Source: Sapria himalayana (lineage: Eukaryota > Streptophyta > Magnoliopsida > Malpighiales > Rafflesiaceae). Taken from it: 64,000 bases of DNA. Where the stretch lies: assembly GCA_029783825.1 (NCBI GenBank), contig JAREIK010011401.1, forward strand, positions 43,821-107,820, read 5' to 3'. Below, piece after piece: positions 24,480 through 36,334 of this stretch. Within the stretch, counting starts at the first letter, position 1; every line of letters starts with the position of its first letter. The notes below the pieces were generated by a model. That model did no database searches and had not been told where the DNA came from. It saw nothing but the letters and a program-made list of their open reading frames with translations. A program made the position numbers and the translations under genes.

Positions 24480-25920
24480 TTAATCATCCAACCTAGTATC
24501 ATAATCATTATGTTGTGATATTTCTGGTCCACACGGTGAGATGTCGGTACTAGGGTAGACCTGCCTTCTACTGCTAGTCTTGATGTGGGTATGTAGGTGC
24601 TACTATAGGTGATGGAGTAGTTGTGGTAGCTGGAGCATTACACCGAACAATATGAGGTAGATCATTAGGGTTGAACTACAATCCTCCTTCCGAAAACATC
24701 TTTGTAAGCCAGTCAAAATGCATACGCAACTCATCCCTATCATCCTTATAGTCAATCATATGTCACTCGGTATCGGCCTACTGAAATAGTATCGAAATTT
24801 GCATCAAATACTGAAATTCCTCCATCTTTGAGAACAAATTCAAAACTGGTCCTAAAAATTCAGCTTTACAGTCTAGTTGTCTTTGCAAGTAGAATGATGA
24901 TATCGTCAAACCAATGTCATAGACGGGCATCTTCTCCTTGCCATCAACAGCCACATACCAATTCTGATTCGTATCAACTGGTGGAGCTGATGAATGAGAA
25001 CAACCTGTTGCACCATAACATGAACTTGAAGTAGACTATGAATACTTTTGAGTCGCAGCAGCTAACATTTTCTCATATCTCTCCCAATAAAAATCTACGA
25101 AAAGTATTTCAATTTATATTCAAACAAAAAAAGAAAAATTAATTTTTTTATATAAACTTACATTTGCTGCATGAGATCTCTGATCAACGAAAGTCTGATC
25201 ATCATGAGCCTTCGTGTGCATGTATCTCAATAAGTGAGGAGCATTGGACTTCTTACCCATTTTGCATGTCTATAATTACACACAATACATACGTTAATTA
25301 TATTGAAAAAAAATTCTTAATGAGAAATGAAATTTAGGTATAATTGAACACAATTCACAAAGTAATAAACATAAAAAGTATAAATTAGAAATAATACCAA
25401 TGCTCATTCATGCTCACGCATAGAGCAAGATCTACAAGTGTGTGTAGACATGCCACTACCCTTTCTAGCCAGCTCTGAGTGACGATTGCCACTCTTTTTA
25501 TCACCTCTTCCTATAATTCAAATGTTCCAAACAGCTCCTCCACTCCTTGAAAACATGATCCGGGACACTCGAATCTTTTTCTTTCTTCTTCAACCATTTA
25601 TCTATGATCTCATACATGGTCTCTTTATACCAACTGACAGCATGTTTGGAGAATACACTTTTGACCGCCTCCTTTGGCTGTGTCTACCTATAAACTTTCT
25701 GCATCCATAAATAAACAATTTTTAATCAATGAACAAAAGAATAAATAAAAAATTTAAACATTTTTAGGTAGTAATATTTACCTTAAATTCTCTCCAAATC
25801 ATCAATTGGTCTCTATGTTTGAGTGACTTCCAATTATGTCCATTAGGTTTAAAGGACTTTCTCAAATTTGACCTTAGAACCCTAGAAATGGAACAAGATG
25901 GCTCTAACTTCATTATGCAA
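24480..25920 (-). pseudogene. CACTA TNP1-type protein (Transposase_24) pseudogene
   Basis: Minus-strand exons can be followed with splice borders. The first (about 25920-25782) contains FKPNGHNWKSLKHRDQLMIW and REFK before GTAAAT. The second (25698-25398) begins KVYR then a stop, and contains FSKHAVSWYKETMYEI and VPDHVFKEWRSCL. The third (25269-25162) contains KKSNAPHLLRYMHTKAHDDQ and TFVDQRSHAA before GTAAGT. The last (25094 to about 24480) is a low-complexity tail. The order and the 'HTKA-DDQTFVD-RS' signature fit the plant Transposase_24 (En/Spm-type) protein that accompanies the TNP2 transposase. Several in-frame stops make it non-functional. Sequence between 25920 and 26310 may hold earlier exons but was not resolved. 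Confidence 0.75.
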
Positions 25921-26399
25921 TAAAAAATTTATTAGCAAGTAAGAAATAAAATAAAAAATTGATGAATAATTTGTTAAGTTTTATATCTTATGGATTATCA
26001 ATTGTCTGATCAAATTGAGCAATAGGGAGTATCTCATTAGTATGGTACGCTAAGGAAAACTCTCCAACATCTCCATCCTCTCCCTCCTCTCTCTCCCTTG
26101 TCTTTTGATCATTCATCAAAATCTCAGGACTATTATGTGGATCAGTCAGTTGATGCTGCTACTATTGTACATTCACAACCATCTCTGTCTAATATGATGT
26201 CTCATCCACCCATGACCTTCTACTAATTTCGAGCATACCTAAGGTCGTGCTTCCTATACCATAACTCATACGACCTTTGCAATGTGCTGCCTCTACCTCA
26301 TCCACATGCCATATCGAAAAAAAATACATAAGAGAATGAAACTAAACAAAAATGATTAATAATTAAAATAACATAAAACACATTGCCTACTGATTCTCA

Positions 26400-27158
26400 T
26401 CAGAATTATCCAAATCTAGTTTGTCTTATTCTTCATATGTAGTAACATGATTTTCAAACTCCTCTTCATCACTCGTTTCTTCCTCATAATAAAAATAAAT
26501 TTTAATCAACATCTACATCTCCACTAGTATCCATCTTAAAAGATGCGACTAAAAGGATGTCTTCATCCCCCACCACATCTTTGATTATAACAGCAATACC
26601 AACATGGGTGAACCTCAGAAAAATTTATTAGGACATATAGATCAGCTCTAGTATATTAATAGTCTATTAGATACCATTTTCCTTCACCACCAATTGTTTT
26701 ACCCGGAGTCTTGAAAATTTCAAACATATTATTATCCACATTGTCATAAAGATAAACGTCATTCCACTCTTCCTTAAGTGGAAAAGTTGGATCTCCTTCT
26801 TTGAAATAGAATGATGTGAATTTTGCAACCTCATCCATAATATAACCTATTGATATGGAACCATATACTTGAGCCTTATTCATTATTTTATGCTTTATTT
26901 TCCTATAGTATCTACAAAAAGATTATTAAAAATTACAAGTCATTTTTTTGTATATAAAAATATATATTAGAAAAGAATTTATTTAGTGATTTAATATTAT
27001 CTTTCTAGATGATACATCCAATTATAATAGACAGGTCCAGCAATCCTAGCTTCATAAGCCAAAAGGACTAGAAGATATTCCATTGAGTCATATAAACTAG
27101 GAGGAAAGATTTTTTAAAGATTACATAAGATAACATGAATTTGTTCATCCAGATTCCT
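26400..27158 (-). pseudogene. CACTA TNP2 transposase C-terminal remnant (DUF4218)
   Basis: Read from 27158 leftward, the minus strand gives LDEQIHVILCNL, a stop, KIFPPSLYDSMEYL and AYEARIAGPVYYNWMYHLER, the hallmark of the DUF4218 region of CACTA transposases. After an intron of about 100 bp (acceptor TTTTTGTAG near 26912) it continues YYRKIKHKMNKAQVYGSIS...SFYF and FEIFKTPGKTIGG, the usual end of that domain. About 26640-26590 gives RADLYVLINFSEVHPCW, the next conserved block. Acidic sequence follows to about 26400. The N-terminal catalytic part (Transposase_21) is absent because another CACTA end begins at 27159. Stops are frequent. Confidence 0.85.
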
Positions 27159-27680
27159 CACTACAAGAAAAATCCCATATAGATAGGGACAATTCCCTAG
27201 TTAAATGGGCATTTTTCATCACTAAATGGGATATAAAGAGAGATTAACAACAGATCAATTCCCTATCTAAAGTTATTGTCGCTAAAATTTAGCGAGGGAA
27301 AGTGTCCCTAGCTAAAAATTTAACGACAGAAAATCCCTAGCTAGAAAAAATAATTTTTCTAGCTAAATTAGCAAGATAAATGAGATTTTCCATTTCTAAA
27401 TAGATATAATGATAGAATTATTCGGAAGCTATAGTGCTCATCGCTAAATATTAGCGTTGGAAATAGTCCCTAGCTAAATAAATTTAGCACCGAAAAAATC
27501 CCTTGCTAAAATAAAGATATCCCTAGCTAAATTAGCTAATAAAAATTCCCTAGCTAATTTAGCTAGGAATTTTTCCCTCAAATTTAGCATGGGATATTTC
27601 CCTAGCTAAATTTACTAGGGAATTTTCTCTAGCTATTTTAATTTCAAAACTATTTTCAAAATTTTATTTATTTTAAATTA
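27159..27680 (+). mobile_element. CACTA left terminus inserted in the TNP2 remnant
   Basis: CACTACAAGAAAAATCCC begins at 27159 and is followed by at least ten TTCCCTAGCTAAATTTAGC-type motifs up to about 27640. It starts in the middle of the DUF4218 reading, which fits insertion into the older element. Its terminus matches that at 14858. No right end or resumed TNP2 sequence was found to the right. Confidence 0.8.
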
Positions 27681-28119
27681 TTTTAATTAAATAATTTAAT
27701 ATTTTTATATTAAATTCAATAAAAATAGAAACTATAAATGATAATTTATAATTAACATAAACTAAAATCATTTAATAACATATTCTAATACAATATTTTA
27801 CATAATTAAAACAAAAAAATAATAAAATTTTATTACATCTTATTCGTCAATGTATCTACCGACAGTGCATAAAGTATAATCTATCCATTCATTGACATTG
27901 CTTTCTCTCCCTCTACTCCTTCATTCACCATTTTTTTGTTGTGACAAAGCTGTCAGAGTCACTACACATCATGTCTAGTGAAAAATCCCATCACTTATAC
28001 AAGCTTTGTATGGGGAATAATACGGTACCATATCTGTAAAAAATTTAAACAACTCAATCAAATCAAAAAAAAAAAAGTATGTTTTGATAAATATATAATA
28101 CTACAATATATATGTAAAT
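27681..28119 (-). pseudogene. Internal part of the inserted CACTA element, possible C-terminal coding trace
   Basis: About 27950-27845 on the minus strand has a short coding-like tail (NEWIDYTLCTVGRYIDE then a stop) at the distance from the terminus where a CACTA gene would end, comparable to the coding traces right of 14858. The rest is AT-rich with no identified domain. Confidence 0.3.
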
Positions 28120-28287
28120 ATATACAAGCATTTCACTCGTACATATATTACTATAGTATATGTACATACAAACTATAGTATAATGTGTACATATATACTG
28201 AGTACAAATATACTCAGTATATTTGTACATAAAATACGGTAGTATTATACGTACGTATATACTAAGTATATACGTAGGTATATATCA
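28120..28287. repeat. Palindromic TATATACT-AGTATATA repeats, block 1
   Basis: Repeated words such as TATATACTCAGTATAT and GTACGTATATACTAAG are spaced about 25-30 bp apart, each a small inverted repeat. The same unit recurs at 29020-29385. Confidence 0.7.
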
Positions 28288-28289
28288 TA

Positions 28290-28570
28290 TTTGTTGCTAT
28301 TGTTGTTGCTGCTACTATTGCCATTGCCCCTACCACTCCATCCACTGCTCCCGCTACCGCTACCACTGCCGCTCCTGCCGTCGCTGCCACTATCATCGTT
28401 GTTACCACTGCTACCGCCACTGTCGCCGCTACTACCACTGTTGTAGCTCTTACCCTTGCTGCTGCCACTATTGTTACCACTGCCGTTGTTGCTGCTACCA
28501 CTGTCGTTGCTACCGGTGCTACCTCTGCTACCGTCGCTACTGCCGCTACCACAACTACCAGCGCCACCAT
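28290..28570. repeat. Degenerate trinucleotide repeat (CTG/CTA/CCG/CCA)
   Basis: About 280 bp of GCTGCTACTATTGCCATTGC-like triplets in which positions 1 and 3 vary. The open frames across it on both strands give Cys/His/Tyr/Arg-rich, Gly/Ser-rich or Ala/Val-rich peptides depending on frame, the mark of a triplet repeat and not of a gene. Confidence 0.8.
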
Positions 28571-29019
28571 TAATAATAAAAAATATGGCGGGTAATGATG
28601 CTCGACTGATATACTTGAGATTGAGCGAGTTTTTGAGGAGGTGGCAAGCTGCTTTTCCCAAAATAGGAACTGATATTCCTCCTTGACCAGAATTACACGA
28701 CGCAACATGAGCATCATCATCAACATCATTCTACGACCTAGTACAATTAGAACGAATTATTGTAGAATCTAGAGCAACAAAACTTATTTACTCATACGTT
28801 TGCTTTATACCATGTGATAATTACATATCATTATAATTACAAATATTTTTAAGACCAACCTCTATGTGTTTGGCTGGATTGGACCAAAATTATTAATCCC
28901 AAAGCTTTAGGAAAAGTATAATATCCATTGCTTTTATTACCTATATCAGTGAGCAATGCACGATGATGACCATACCAGCCCGAGTAATTATACATTCAAA
29001 AGTGTTTCTGTGTGTAAAT
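28571..29019. other. Unassigned sequence between repeat blocks
   Basis: A short plus-strand stretch at 28585-28685 (MAGNDARLIYLRLSEFLRRW) continues from the triplet repeat frame. No domain was recognised and no other feature is seen. Confidence 0.4.
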
Positions 29020-29385
29020 AGGTGTGTACATATGACAATATATACATGTCTACAAATAAATATATGCACCCACTTATGTATATACTCGGTATATACATAC
29101 ATATATACTACAGCATAAAAGTACATATATACCGAGCATATACGAATGTATATACTACAGCATAAACATAAGTGTATATCAAGTATATACATACGTATAT
29201 ACTACAGTATATATGTATGTATATACTAAGTATATACATACAAATATACTCAGTATATAAGAACATATATACTTTGTATATACGTACTTATATACTCTGT
29301 ATATACGTAGATATATACTCAGTATATATGTACATTTAAACGAAGTATATATTTATGTATATACTGCAGTATTATAAGTACATAT
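29020..29385. repeat. Palindromic TATATACT-AGTATATA repeats, block 2
   Basis: Units such as GTATATACGTACTTATATACT and TATATACTCAGTATATATGTAC follow one another at about 25-30 bp. Each carries an inverted TATATAC/GTATATA core and an internal TACGTA or ACATAC step. Confidence 0.75.
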
Positions 29386-30299
29386 ATATAATCACATAGC
29401 CTTAGATGACCCACACACTTGTACTTTAATGCAAATACACATACCATCAAAGAAAGCAGAAGAAAATAATAAATGACTTAAAAAACACACATATAGGTCT
29501 CTCAGGTATGGTCAACATTTATTGTTTTTTTTCTTCTGGTACTCCACGCAGATATAGAACATTGTTACACCTACACATGGAGGATAACATACTACATTTA
29601 CAAACTAAAAAGTGATAACAAGCAGTCACAAATCTAAACTATGATGATGCATATCTGCACAAAATAAGAGTGTAAAGAACAAACATGCATTTACATAGAA
29701 CTAATTTTTTGGTTCATCTCATAGCTTCAGAAGCTAAGGTGTTGTTCCCAGCACCATGGAGGACCAGTGAAGGGTTTTACATACCTATAAATAGGCTAAA
29801 ACTCTACCCAAAAAATTATTGGACACACAAACATATTCACATATATATAAAAATAGTTATTATAGACATGAACAAACACAAATTAAAGTTGATTGTCATA
29901 CAGCTTCAATAAAAATCTAAAAGATGTCCAGCAATGATGTTTAGAGAGAAAGAGAGTGCAAAATTAAAATGTTTTAGGAATAATGAAGATAATATAAGCT
30001 AGGCCTCCTTTTGATAAAGCTGGAATCAGTAAATATGGGACCCATGCATTGTAATTACATAAAAGAAAATTTCTTCTATACAAATCTATCAAATATTAAA
30101 TCTTTTGTCATACATAAGTTCATATATGAGCCTGAGGCCCAAGGGCTGGAATTAGGTAAGAGTTTTGCCCTTATTTGTATTTTATCATATATGAGCATGA
30201 CCAACGGACACTCTCATGCTATGTGCTTACATATTGTTGAAATTATATCTTTTGCCATTTAATTTTAAGTTAGTACAACAAATTAATATTATCTCATAT
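29386..30299. other. Unassigned non-repetitive DNA
   Basis: Composition is less biased than its surroundings. Two short plus-strand frames (29685-29912 and 30011-30262) have no recognisable domain. Nothing further can be supported. Confidence 0.4.
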
Positions 30300-31959
30300 A
30301 TAATTATATTTTAGGACACATAAAGTAAATGTAGTTATAAATAGCTAAATCTAGTTAAACATATAGTTATATATAGATATATGCATACAAGTAGTTATAA
30401 GTAAATATACATAAATGTATACAAAGTTATAAATAAATATATAGCTTTACATATATGTATACATATATGTATACATAATTAAAAATAAAGTTTATTTATT
30501 TATATAGAGTTTTTTATAGTAATACAAATATTTATATATAGTTATACACATAAAGTTAAACATTATGTTGTATGTTTTTTTACATATAATTATAAATATA
30601 GTTACATGTGGTTATGCATATAGTTACACGTATAGTTAAACTTATATTTATACATGTATGTATATATATTTTTTAAAATAATTTCATATATTTATACATA
30701 TAATTATGTATAAGTATGGATATACTAAAATACATTTTTTATACTAATATAAAAAAATGTATATTAAATATATATTGTTAATTATATATTTAAATGTAGT
30801 TATGTATAATGTTTTTATAATTATACATATAGCAAAAGAGAATTATTTCTAGTTATATTTTATTATACATATAATATATATAGTTATAAAAAATTTAATA
30901 TCATTAAACATTTAGTTTCATACACACACACACACACACACACATATATATTCACATGAGTAGTTATATTTAGTTTTACATAAATTTATACAAAGTTTTA
31001 AACAAATATTTAGATTTATAATATGTATACACATATGTTTAAATAGTTAAAAATATAGTTATATTTAATTATATAAAGTTTTATTTAGTTTTACAAATAT
31101 TTATATATAGTTATACACATATAATTAAACATAATGTTGTATATTGTTCTACATGTAATTGTAAATATAGTTACGTGTGGTTATACATATAGTTACACAT
31201 AAAGTTATACTTATATTTATACATGTAGGTATATCATATAATTTTATATATTCATACATATAGTTATGTATAGGTATAGATATGAAAAAAATACATTTTT
31301 ATATACTAATATATACAAATAAATATTAAATATATGTTGTAAATTATATATTTAAATATAGTTATGTATAAGCTTTTATAGTTATACATATAATAAGATA
31401 CAATTATTTATAGTTATGTGTTATTATACATATTGTATATATAGCTATAAATATTTTTATTTAGTTAAACATATAGTTATATATAAATATATTCATACAA
31501 ATAGTTATACATAAATATATAACATTAAAAATAAATATATAGATTTAAATGTATGCATACATAGTTGAAAATATAGTTATATTTAATTATATAGAGTGTT
31601 ATAATGGTATACAAATAATTATATATAGTTATACAACTATTTATATATAGGTATACACATATAGTTAAACATAATGCTGTATGTTATTATACATTTAATT
31701 ATAAATATAGTTATATGTTGTTATAAATATAGTTACACAATAATTATACTTATATTAATGCATGTATGTATATATATATATTTTATATAATTTTATATAT
31801 GTATGCATATAGTTATCTATAGGTATATATATGGTAAAATACATTTTTATATACTAATTTATAAATGTATATTTAATATATGTTGTTAATTATATTTTTA
31901 AATATAGTTATCTATAATATTTTATAGATATACATATAGTGAAAGATAATTATTTATAG

Positions 31960-31977
31960 TTATATGTTCTTATACCT
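31960..31977. repeat. Target-site duplication, left copy
   Basis: TTATATGTTCTTATACCT, identical to 32845-32862 on the other side of the ARF-derived insert. Confidence 0.8.
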
Positions 31978-32844
31978 TTGGGATTCAAAGGCAAAAAGAC
32001 ACAAAATAGAAAATAAACAAGTTCGGCTTGTAACAGATCAGAACAAAGTAAATACGGGCTAGTATTTCAGGCATGTAATATATATATATATATACATATA
32101 CAATTTGAATCACCCTAGAAACAGGTGATATCATCCTCATAATAAAACAAAACTCAAGCAAAATAGGCAAAGATTAGATCAACATCTAGATATGTCAACA
32201 AAGTTTGCCTCATCCTGCTAAAATTGTTTATGATTTGCTGGTAATGTAATTGGAAAACTAATCAAGAATCTCGTAAAGGCCCTCGCCACGGGTAGCACAG
32301 GTGCTCTGAATGTGCCAATGGCATTGGAGAAGAGAGTGAAGTCCTAGTTGTCAGTAATTTTAGCTGCATTCATTGCATTGGGAAGATCTTGCTTATTAGC
32401 AAACACTAGCAAAACTGCATCTCGAATCTTTTCCTTGTTTAGTATCCTATGCAACTCATTTCTAGTTTCAAAAACTCGATCTCTATCATTGCTATTCACC
32501 ACAAATATGAGACCTTTGGTATTTTGGAAGTAATATCTCCAGAAAGGGCAAATCTTGTCTTGACCCCCAACATCCCACATAGTGAAATTGATATTTTTGT
32601 ATTCAACAATCTCTACATTGAAGAAAATAGTAGGAACTATGGTGACAATATTACTAAGCTTCAACTTATACAGAATCGTTGTCTTAACGCCAGCATCAAG
32701 GCCCGGCATTAAAATTTTCATCTCCTTATTCAAAAACAGCCTACTGAATAGCTTTGTGAACATAAACCCCATTTCTTCCACTAAATCTCAATCTCTTTGT
32801 CGTATGGCAGTAAAGAGATGGTCACCAGAGAGGGAGGTTAACCT
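31978..32844 (-). pseudogene. Processed ADP-ribosylation factor (ARF1-class) pseudogene
   Basis: The minus strand carries an intronless full-length copy of a plant ARF small GTPase (vesicle-coat recruitment at Golgi membranes in the functional gene). The Met matching the family start ([13 protein letters not shown], normally [13 protein letters not shown]) is at 32772 and the original stop at 32228. That is 545 bases where 181 codons plus stop need 546, so one base is missing. The loss is near 32350 (after NAAKITD). A Trp-to-stop change follows in the LDW block. DVGGQDK and NKQD motifs are kept, but the P-loop reads GLDAGVKT in place of GLDAAGKT, and FNVE is preceded by F where G is usual. 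Untranslated sequence extends on both sides, and the insert is bounded by an 18 bp duplication. These are signs of retroposition, although only a very short A tract remains at the 3' end. The copy is non-functional. Confidence 0.92.
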
Positions 32845-32862
32845 TTATATGTTCTTATACCT
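32845..32862. repeat. Target-site duplication, right copy
   Basis: Second copy of TTATATGTTCTTATACCT. The macrosatellite resumes immediately after it. Confidence 0.8.
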
Positions 32863-33394
32863 ATAGTATATATAATTAAAAATAGAGTTATATAAAGTTA
32901 AACATATAATTATATATAGATATATTCATACAAGTAGTTATAAGTATTTATATATAAATATATACAAAGTTATAAATAAATATATAAATTTAATTATATG
33001 AATACATAAAGGTATACATATATACAAATATAATTATATTTAATTATATAGAGTATTACATAGTCATACAAATATTTATATATAGTTATATACATATAGT
33101 ATGTAGTTAAAGATATACTTATATATAACATTTTTATAGTTATACATTTAGTAAAATAAAATTATATATAGTTATATATTATTATACATATGCTATATTT
33201 TGTTAAAAATATAGTTATTTAGAATTACTCATATAGTTATAAAATATTATATAGTTGAAAAAATAGTTATGTATAGTTATTAATATAGTTATAAAAATAG
33301 TTTACATAGTTACAAATATAGTTATATATAATTTTGAAAAGTTTAATATATTTATTAAAATATTTAAATATAGTTATAATATACTATGATAACA

Positions 33395-33790
33395 ACACAT
33401 TCTAAAATGCCCAATTGAATTACACCACTATAGAGAAAGAACTTGTATCAATAATCTTTACTCTTGGCAAATTAATATCATATTTAGTGGGAACCAAAGT
33501 CATAAAATATACTAAATATTCTCTAATCAAATATCTCATAGAAAAGAAAGATGTCAGGCCTAGATTGATTTGATGTATTTTACAATTACAATAGTTTGAA
33601 CTAAAGATATTAGATAAGAAATGTACATATTATCAAAATTAAAAATAGCTTATCAAGACTAGAAAAAGAAGATAGAAGAGTTGCTGAAGAATATATTAGA
33701 TAGAATTTTTTATTTGAACAATTATAGTATTGAATGAAAATGTAACTCCATGATATGTAGTATTGAATGAACCTTATCATTGTAAGTTGT
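33395..33790 (+). pseudogene. Ty3/gypsy RNase H fragment
   Basis: Plus-strand translation from about 33402 reads AQLNYTTIEKELVSIIFTLG, KLISYLVGTKVIKYTKY, IEKKDVRPRLI then a stop, and LQLQ, a stop, FELKILDKK. This matches the RNase H block of gypsy polyproteins (normally 'NYTTTEKELLAVVFAL ... KVIVYTDH ... KPRLIRWILLLQEFDLEI'). It then runs into a decayed linker (SLSRLEKEDRRVAEEYIR, stop). The catalytic TDH is lost (TKY). No reverse transcriptase, integrase or LTR is recognised beside it. Confidence 0.8.
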
Positions 33791-33849
33791 AATCTGATCA
33801 AATTTTGAGGCTAAGTGTTATAGATGGGATATTAGTAGTATCTTGCAAT

Positions 33850-35375
33850 AATGTCACTTTTTGCTCATGCTCTCACGAATTTGTGGAACATGTTAATATT
33901 TATGTGCTCAAGTATTTTTCTTCTCAAAATTAATGTTGATATATACATATATATGTATGAATATTATGGGCATATACACTGCCCTACACACATACACACA
34001 TTTATACATCCTTATACATTAGTATACATAATATATTAGCAAACACATTTTTGTACTTGTGTATAAATTCACACATGTATCTACATTATAAAAGTAGTAT
34101 GTATATACATGTATGCATGCATATACTACTCTACACCTACACAAAAACACACATATACCTATATACGTAATATATTTTTAAAGTTACACATGAAACTATT
34201 ATATATGTGTGTATGTGTGTGTCTAAATGTATTTAAAATTTTTTGATTTTAAAAATTTAATTAAAATAAAATATTATATATTGTACACAATTTATAAAAT
34301 ATTGTAAATTCATTATATTTAAAACAAATATTTTTGTGTGTGTGTGTGTGTGTGTGAAGCATATTAATGTATAAAATGAAATTATGAAGTAAATATATAA
34401 GCTTCTATTTTATTCAAATTGTTGTTTTTTTTTAATATTTATATTAAAATAACTATCATTATATTCATATAAATAAATGAAGTTGGCATATTTGTAAATT
34501 ATTTTGGTTTTACAATAATGTTAAAAATTAAAATATAGTTCATATTTAGATAATATTGTTTTTTTTTCTATAAAATTTTTTAATAAAATATTAATGTCTA
34601 TGATAAATTTCTACCTCTTATTTATTGTTATTAATAAATTTTTAGAAACTTTAAAATTCAAACAAATATAATATAGTGCATATACATACATGCCTTTATT
34701 ATTTTGTAAAAAATCAATTATTTCTTTAATTATGTTCGAACAAAATAGATTACCATATAAATACAAGAGTAAATTTTTCTACGAGTAATTAATTTTTTTT
34801 ATTTTATTCAAAATATATAAATGACCATTAAATATATGAATTTGTTTTTTTAAATAATTATTTTTAAATTTTATTTTTCAAATTTAATACATTACAATAT
34901 TTTTTTGTAATAATAGATACATTTCAAACATTATTTATTTATAATAAATATAACATATTAAATATTATGAGGTGCAAATTTTATTATGTAAATAAATTTT
35001 ATTTTTAAAGTTTTATCATTGTAAATTGAAACTACACCACATATATATTTTAAAATTTTTTTATAATATTTATTACACAACATATTATTATTTGTTTTAA
35101 AATTTACAAAATGAATTTTAACAAATGAACAGTTTATTAGAAATCAATATTAGTTAAATGATATTAAGTAAAATAAAAATGCAAACCCTAAACATATTAA
35201 ATCATAATGATTTATACACACATATAAAAATACAATAAAAACATTTAAGATTGAAAAAATTAAATTTAATTTCCTAAAATATATGGGAAAATGATAAAGA
35301 TTTATCGAATATCCAAAAAAAAAACTTGTATTAATGAGATGAATGATATGAATGGATATTAAGTTTATGAAGCTT
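33850..35375. other. AT-rich DNA without genes
   Basis: Low-complexity A/T sequence with TATACATATATATG-type words at 33930-34200 and a (TG)n run at 34335-34356. No coding or RNA feature seen. Confidence 0.6.
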
Positions 35376-35379
35376 GTAG

Positions 35380-35895
35380 ATATACATGTAGATGTAGTTA
35401 TATATATTTTTTCATGTAATTAAATATAATTAGACATATGGCTATGTATATGTATTAATGTAGATAAATACATTTATATATAGTAATATGTTGATATACA
35501 TATTGTTAAATACATTTATATATAATTATATATCTATATATATATGTATATTAAATATATGTTGTTATATTTATATATAGTTATGTTTGTGTATACTATT
35601 TTTATAGCTATAGATATAGTAAAATACACTTATATAAGAAATTCGAATTATATCACATGCATATTGATGTATAGTTATGTTTAAATACACTTATATAAAA
35701 TACACTTAAGTTTATGTATACTGTTTATATATAGTTATGTATATTGATGTAGATATCAAGTCGGCATACCTTATACTGTTTATGTATTTTGTTTATGTAT
35801 TATGTTTATATGTAGTTATGTATATTAATGTAGATAAATATATTTATATATAGTAATATGTTGATATACATATTGTTAAATACATTTATATATAG

Positions 35896-35931
<36 letters not shown>

Positions 35932-36290
35932 GTATATTAAATATACATTGTTATATTTATATATAGTTATGTTTATGTATACTATTTTTATAGTTATAGA
36001 TATAGTAAAATATACTTATATAAGAAATTCAAAGTATATCACACATGCATATTGATGTATAGTTATGTTTAATATAAAATACACTTATGTTTATGTATAC
36101 TGATTATGTATATTGTTTATATATAGTTATGTATATTGATGTAGATATCAAGTTGGCATACCTTATACTATATATGTATACTATATATATGTATACTATT
36201 TATGTATAATTCTTATATATATTTACATATATTAATGTAGATAAATACATTTATATATAGTAATATGTTGATATACATATTGTTAAATAC

Positions 36291-36324
<34 letters not shown>

Positions 36325-36334
36325 ATATATATAT
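35380..36334. repeat. 370-410 bp tandem repeat running into the TCTA array
   Basis: The marker ATTAATGTAGATAAATA occurs at 35454, 35824 and 36231 (periods 370 and 407). It is followed each time by TATATAGTAATATGTTGATATACATATTGTTAAATAC. Copies one and two continue through ATCAAGTCGGCATACC / ATCAAGTTGGCATACC. Copy three breaks off in a (TA)n tract at about 36290-36334, exactly where the TCTA array begins. Confidence 0.85.

Larger units (their letters stand above)
30300..33390. repeat. AT-rich macrosatellite with units of about 540-570 bp
   Basis: A long ordered series of TATAGTTATA-type words repeats as a block. The marker TTATACACATA-AGTTAAACATTATGTTGTATG lies at about 30540, 31111 and 31650 (spacings about 570 and 540). 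In each unit the same order follows: ATAGTTACACGTATAGTTA, CATGTATGTATATAT, GGTATAGATATG, ATATGTTGTTAATTATAT, then TTCATACAAGTAGTTATAAG. A fourth, less complete copy continues at 32863-33390 after the ARF retrocopy. A (CA)n run lies at 30922-30944. Confidence 0.75.

Noticed and set aside
28245..28661. Gly/Ser-rich secreted protein
   Set aside because: The N-terminal part is unrelated flanking sequence and the Gly/Ser part is the reverse reading of the triplet repeat.
28223..28729. Cys/His/Tyr-rich, Gly/Ser-rich and Ala/Val-rich open frames on both strands
   Set aside because: They come from a degenerate triplet repeat read in different frames. No conserved spacing of Cys/His as in a true zinc finger.
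29685..30262. Two short plus-strand genes
   Set aside because: No recognisable domain, no splice context and no similarity I can name, so they were left as unassigned DNA.
32348..32866. Plus-strand open frames over the ARF copy
   Set aside because: They are antisense shadows of the ARF reading frame, which has clear family motifs on the minus strand.
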